Assembly (NCBI GenBank): GCA_016716305.1
Contig: JADJWP010000001.1
Coordinates: 248,001-312,000, forward strand
Reading direction: 5' to 3'
DNA: 64,000 nucleotides
Origin: Chloracidobacterium sp.
GTDB taxonomy: Bacteria; Acidobacteriota; Blastocatellia; Pyrinomonadales; Pyrinomonadaceae
Below the pieces are notes generated by a model, which saw nothing but the letters and a program-made list of their open reading frames with translations, was not told the origin of the DNA and searched no databases. Numbering within the stretch: the first letter of the stretch is position 1; each line of letters opens with the position of its first letter. Below are positions 60,704-64,000 of this stretch, piece by piece. A program made the translations under genes and the position numbers.

Positions 60704-61699
60704 GTGCTCTATCATTTCAACGATCTCTTCGCGGAAGCCCGGATGTACCAGAACAAGCACGGCCGGTTCACTGCGCCCGACCCGCTCCTGGCGAGTGCCT
60801 CCGCCGCCAACCCGCAAACCTTTAATCGATACGTTTATGTCATCAATAACCCTATCATCCTTGTTGACCCGGATGGATTACAGGTCTCATTCGTGCCTTC
60901 TGGGGGCACTCCGCTTGTCCCAAATGGAAGATGGTACAAGCCGATTTTCCCAGACGGTGTGCAAACTTATAGATTCGAAGCCTCACAGCCCGATGGATAT
61001 GAGCCAGTCACACAACGGAATAGAAATGGTGATTTGATAGGCGAATATGTTGGCGGCCTTGTCGGCGGAATTCCATATTACGTTCTAAGGTTTAACGAGA
61101 TGGGTCCGATGACGCCCTTGCCGCTATTAGATGCTCGGACCGGACAAAGATCGATGGCTAGATTAACTGACTCCGAGTTGAATGGTTTTGACGTAATCCC
61201 CGGACCAGAATTTAAACACACGGGAGCGGTTCAAAATGCTATTGAACCCTTCGATGTTGCCCTACTTGGAAATCCCTTCAGATTTATTGGAAGCCGTGCC
61301 TTAAGCGGAACACAAAGAACTTCTACAACACTATTGGATAGTACTGTTTCAACGCGATCTGTAGTTGTTACCCCTAAAGGATTGGACATCGTAAAAAATC
61401 ATCTTGCCCGGTTCGGTGACGATGCAGGGAATTCGGGAATGGTAAGGAGATTGGAAGATGCTATCAAAAGCAGTGGTGGCCGAGTTACGGGGGCTGACAG
61501 GAACTTCTATGTGCACGAGTTAAAGGAGTCCACTTTGTTTAGGCGAAACCTGTTTACGAGTGACGAGGCTCATAAAATTGCTTTGAGGTGGGACAACGCC
61601 AACCCATTCTCGTTGTACCATCGAGATGTCATTCGTGCGAATCCACGAATCTTCAATCCGAACTTTATGCAATACTGGGATCGACAAATACAACGATAG
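60704..61699 (+). CDS. Orphan RHS tip: truncated core plus unknown C-terminal toxin domain
   Basis: The frame opens after a stop at 60692 with V-L-Y-H-F-N-D-L-F and has no proper start; GTG at 60704 is only the first possible codon. Residues 10-59 are the end of an RHS core (F-A-E-A-R-M-Y-Q-N-K-H-G-R-F-T-A-P-D-P, N-P-Q-T-F-N-R-Y, V-D-P-D-G-L). Compared with the third core the reading lacks one codon just before F-A-E-A. After residue 60 a variable tip begins, about 270 residues, with the compact C-terminal part (about 222-331) carrying G-A-D-R-N-F-Y-V-H-E-L-K-E and S-L-Y-H-R-D-V-I. No domain name is known to me. An immunity-like gene follows 16 bp downstream. Confidence 0.75.
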   Translation: MLYHFNDLFAEARMYQNKHGRFTAPDPLLASASAANPQTFNRYVYVINNPIILVDPDGLQVSFVPSGGTPLVPNGRWYKPIFPDGVQTYRFEASQPDGYEPVTQRNRNGDLIGEYVGGLVGGIPYYVLRFNEMGPMTPLPLLDARTGQRSMARLTDSELNGFDVIPGPEFKHTGAVQNAIEPFDVALLGNPFRFIGSRALSGTQRTSTTLLDSTVSTRSVVVTPKGLDIVKNHLARFGDDAGNSGMVRRLEDAIKSSGGRVTGADRNFYVHELKESTLFRRNLFTSDEAHKIALRWDNANPFSLYHRDVIRANPRIFNPNFMQYWDRQIQR

Positions 61700-61715
61700 G
61701 GAGGGTTTTTAGCTT

Positions 61716-62282
61716 ATGAAAAGTTTTGACCTAGGAATGCATCGGGAAGCCAGAATCTGGCAAGACGCTCTTCCGGAGGCTTGTTTTTCATCGCCGACGA
61801 CGCTCAAGACTTCTGTATCAGTGCGACCTTCAACTAATGGAGCCCTTCTAAGGTGTCAATCATTCTGTATTGAATACAAAGCTAATCTGGGCGGTCGGAT
61901 AGGCTATGGTTTGTTAGGTAGCACCTTTACGACGATGGCCTCGGATATTTTGACAGTTACTGTGCCGGTCAAGAGCGACGTTTGGGCTTCGTTTTCGACC
62001 CCAATCTATCGAATCGACAACGTGTTTGTTGGGTTGCCGGCATATTTCGCAAACGCTGTACTAACAGGAAGTATGGACTATTTTGCCGATCACGAGCCAA
62101 TCACAGGGGGAAACTTAAGCTTTGTGGCTGCTGCATTCAGCGACGTCGGATCGAGTCCCGATATATTCAGACGACTTGGTTTGGCAAGCTGTCACTATTT
62201 TATGTTGCAGGTAAATCAATCTAGAATTCAAGACGATGTCGATTTTGATGAGTTGTTTTCGCTGATTACCGGAGACGTTTAG
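61716..62282 (+). CDS. Candidate immunity protein for the RHS tip
   Basis: A 188-residue protein starting 16 bp after the toxin-like frame, with GGGAGGG about 11 bases before the ATG. It has no signal peptide and no motif I recognise; the sequence looks like a mixed alpha/beta soluble protein (F-C-I-E-Y-K-A-N-L-G-G-R-I, V-F-V-G-L-P-A-Y-F). It ends acidic (D-D-V-D-F-D-E-L-F). Position directly behind an RHS tip, small size and base composition poorer in GC than the neighbouring core genes all fit an immunity gene. The function is inferred from position only. Confidence 0.6.
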   Translation: MKSFDLGMHREARIWQDALPEACFSSPTTLKTSVSVRPSTNGALLRCQSFCIEYKANLGGRIGYGLLGSTFTTMASDILTVTVPVKSDVWASFSTPIYRIDNVFVGLPAYFANAVLTGSMDYFADHEPITGGNLSFVAAAFSDVGSSPDIFRRLGLASCHYFMLQVNQSRIQDDVDFDELFSLITGDV

Positions 62283-62379
62283 CCTCGTTTATTTAAGCGC
62301 GCGGGAAAAACGAAGCGACAAAGAAGATATTTCAGAAACTGACCGTTCGGAAGGATACTGGTGGTTAGCCTTTTGTTAA

Positions 62380-62540
62380 GACGGTGAGGGCAAGCGCGTC
62401 AAAAAAGAGACGGACACCGAGACGACCGTCTTCGTCTATTCCGCCGGGAAGCTGATCGCGGAGTATTCGACGCAGCTTTCGCAGTCGCCGAGCGTCGCCT
62501 ACACGACGACGGATCATCTGGGCACGCCGAGGGTGATCAC
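62380..62540 (+). pseudogene. RHS core remnant 2
   Basis: About 160 bp encode an RHS-core stretch (D-G-E-G-K-R-V-K-K, F-V-Y-S-A-G-K-L-I-A-E-Y-S-T-Q, D-H-L-G-T-P-R-V-I-T) without start or end. The homology stops just after R-V-I-T; the frame then continues through about 130 unrelated bases to the Imm21-like gene. It matches remnant 3 (63423-63598) closely, so the two are direct repeats of one core module. Confidence 0.85.
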
Positions 62541-62670
62541 CAACTACCTTCGAAGATGGTTGAGCCCGGCACTCCCCAACAAATCTTTCCTCAATGTTTG
62601 GGCTGTATGCGCAGGCAAGGTGGGGAAGTTCGAACTTTTCTTTACGGTCCATATCGGCCGATCCAGTAAT

Positions 62671-63201
62671 ATGAATTTAGTTGAAAAACCAGAGTGTTGG
62701 ACTTGGATAACTTCAACCGGCGGACCATTAGTACTAATGACGAAAACGACTGCCCAAACGTGGTGTGGCGTTTTCGGAACGAGCGCCGATCAGAAAGCCC
62801 AGTCAGATTATGATAGAGCCTGCTTAGTGGATGGCTATGTTGGACTCATCTATTCAAATGAGGAGCCTGTCATTGTTCTCGGTCAAGAGCCCCTCTTCAC
62901 GACATGGTATTCAAACAGTTCCTCCGAAGGGACAATCGTCCGTTGTGTATGGGCAAATGATTTGAAAAGCACGGAGACAGAATTCTACGCATTTGAATCC
63001 TTAACAGGCTGGGAAAATACAGACGTCGTCGTTGATTTTCCCAATGGCCATTTAGTGCTCTTCGACTCGTCAGCGTACGGATCCAACATGGAGGAATGGA
63101 TAGAAGTCAAGCTTGACCCTGGAAGGTATTTCATAAAAACCTTGTTCTTTGAGGCAGACGAATCAACCAAGTTCTTACTCCATAGGTTCAGTAGTTCATA
63201 G
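62671..63201 (+). CDS. Imm21-family immunity protein (orphan)
   Basis: A 176-residue protein from the ATG at 62671 (M-N-L-V-E-K-P-E). Its pattern matches the polymorphic-toxin immunity family Imm21 as I remember it: S-T-G-G-P-L (15-20), D-Y-D-R-A-C (46-51), V-L-G-Q-E-P-L followed by a T-T-W segment, and a C-terminal V-L-F-D-S. It lies downstream of a truncated core but no toxin tip remains between, so its cognate toxin has been lost or is encoded elsewhere. This fits retained immunity after tip exchange. The gene is AT-richer than the core fragments around it. Confidence 0.75.
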   Translation: MNLVEKPECWTWITSTGGPLVLMTKTTAQTWCGVFGTSADQKAQSDYDRACLVDGYVGLIYSNEEPVIVLGQEPLFTTWYSNSSSEGTIVRCVWANDLKSTETEFYAFESLTGWENTDVVVDFPNGHLVLFDSSAYGSNMEEWIEVKLDPGRYFIKTLFFEADESTKFLLHRFSSS

Positions 63202-63281
63202 CCGAATGCGGCTCCAAGGCTTCTCTGAGGATCTATTGGATTGACCTCGAACATGACTCCCACGGCTTCTTCTGTAACTAG

Positions 63282-64000
63282 GGATTCTTATATGACAAAA
63301 ACGGAAATGTCATCACGGATGTCGATTCGATCACGTCATCTGCACGAACGTTTGTTTTCAACGGCGATAACGAGCAGACTGAAGTAAAATGCGGTTCGGA
63401 AGTGGTTGGACGCTATTTCTATGACGGCGAGGGTAAAAGGATCAAGTAGCAAAGGTATGCCGGCGGTGTACTCGCTGAAGAAACCGTCTTTGTCTACTCT
63501 TCAGGCAAGCTCGTTGCGGAGTATTCGAACTAGCCCTCGCAGACTCCGACGGTCGCCTACACGACGACCGATCATCTCGGGACACCGAGGGTGATCACGG
63601 ACCAGTTTGGGCAGGTGAAGGCCCGGCGGGATTTCATGCCCTTTGGCGAGGAGCTTTACACGGGCGTCGGCGGCCGCACGGGCGACACCGGCCTCAAATA
63701 CTCCTCCAGCCAGGACGACATCCGCCAAAAATTCACGGGCTACGAAAAAGACCAAGAAACCGATCTGGATTTCGCACAGGCAAGAATGTATGCGAGCAAA
63801 TTAGGCCGCCTCTCAACGACTGATCCTTCTCGAAAAAGTATTATAGCCGCTAATCCACAGACTTGGCATAGATACAACTATTGCTATAACAACCCGCTGA
63901 CGTTATTTGACGACAATGGAAAATGGCCTACCAAAGTACACAATGCCTTGATTGATCGTGCATTCGCCGGTTTGTCCAAGGGTGAACGTCAAATCATAAA
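63282..64000 (+). pseudogene. RHS core remnant 3 with two in-frame stop codons and a new tip, cut by the window edge
   Basis: One reading frame from 63282 to the right edge encodes L-Y-D-K-N-G-N-V, G-E-G-K-R-I-K, V-F-V-Y-S-S-G-K-L-V-A-E-Y-S, D-H-L-G-T-P-R-V-I-T-D, F-M-P-F-G-E-E-L, Q-K-F-T-G-Y-E-K-D-Q-E-T and R-Y-N-Y-C-Y-N-N-P-L-T-L-F-D-D-N-G. In-frame TAG codons are at 63447-63449 and 63531-63533; the second stands where remnant 2 has CAG. After about 63920 a different tip starts (H-N-A-L-I-D-R-A-F-A-G-L-S-K-G-E-R-Q-I-I). From 63534 the frame is open to the end. Probably a decayed RHS gene, possibly still donating its tip. Confidence 0.8.

Noticed and set aside
63447..63533. Amber recoding in the RHS gene
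   Set aside because: Several ordinary genes (rpsB, tsf, pepA) end in TAG and no suppressor tRNA is visible in the window; decay is the simpler explanation.

Overview
The window reads as a chromosomal stretch of a moderately GC-rich, free-living, Gram-negative-type heterotroph. The most likely group is Acidobacteriota, class Blastocatellia (Pyrinomonadaceae-like). This rests on family recognition: an N-terminally TPR-like secretin start, the small proteins with a V-x-L-N-R-K/R-G core, the style of the RHS cores and the TPR proteins with a D-I/L-T-G signature. It is an inference, as no 16S or database search was possible.

Layout. (1) 1-10.4 kb: start of a secretin-like gene, a TVP38/DedA membrane protein, cinA, a secreted isoaspartyl peptidase, a carotenoid cluster (a hydratase-IDI fusion, a UbiA-type prenyltransferase, crtI, crtB), a family 4 uracil-DNA glycosylase and coaBC. 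(2) 10.4-12.3 kb: an ADP-ribose pyrophosphatase-like Nudix protein and two paralogous small proteins flanking a cluster of REP-like palindromes. (3) 12.3-16.5 kb: translation block rplM-rpsI-rpsB-tsf-pyrH-frr. (4) 16.5-32.4 kb: a large unknown envelope protein, lipoproteins, a pcrA/uvrD helicase, an isochorismatase-family hydrolase, a thioesterase, tRNA-Gln(CUG), smpB, leucyl aminopeptidase, a DUF4344-like lipoprotein, sucC without sucD, a DUF4139-like protein and a HGSNAT-like acyltransferase. (5) 32.4-39.4 kb: a DinB/YfiT protein, then the minus-strand block ispE, tRNA-Gln(UUG), prs, rplY, pth, rpsF, rpsR, rplI, dnaB. (6) 39.5-45 kb: a CAP protein, then a cyanophycin island (isoaspartyl peptidase, cphA, cphB). 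(7) 45-55.5 kb: carB, two related TPR proteins flanking murB, and two methyltransferases. (8) 55.8-60.5 kb: an EF-G paralogue, a small exported protein, a class A beta-lactamase lipoprotein and an IPT/NHL-type protein. (9) 60.6-64 kb: a decayed RHS array of orphan core pieces with a toxin-like tip, a probable immunity gene, an Imm21-like immunity gene and a third core with two in-frame amber codons that runs off the window.

How the genes work together. CrtB and CrtI would make lycopene. The prenyltransferase and the CruF-like hydratase resemble the archaeal pair that adds C5 units to lycopene and hydrates them, and the isomerase domain fused to the hydratase would supply the C5 donor. CphA would store nitrogen as cyanophycin, CphB would release beta-Asp-Arg, and the divergent isoaspartyl peptidase would split that dipeptide. 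The RHS array is the clearest accessory region and the likeliest place for an undescribed toxin-immunity pair.
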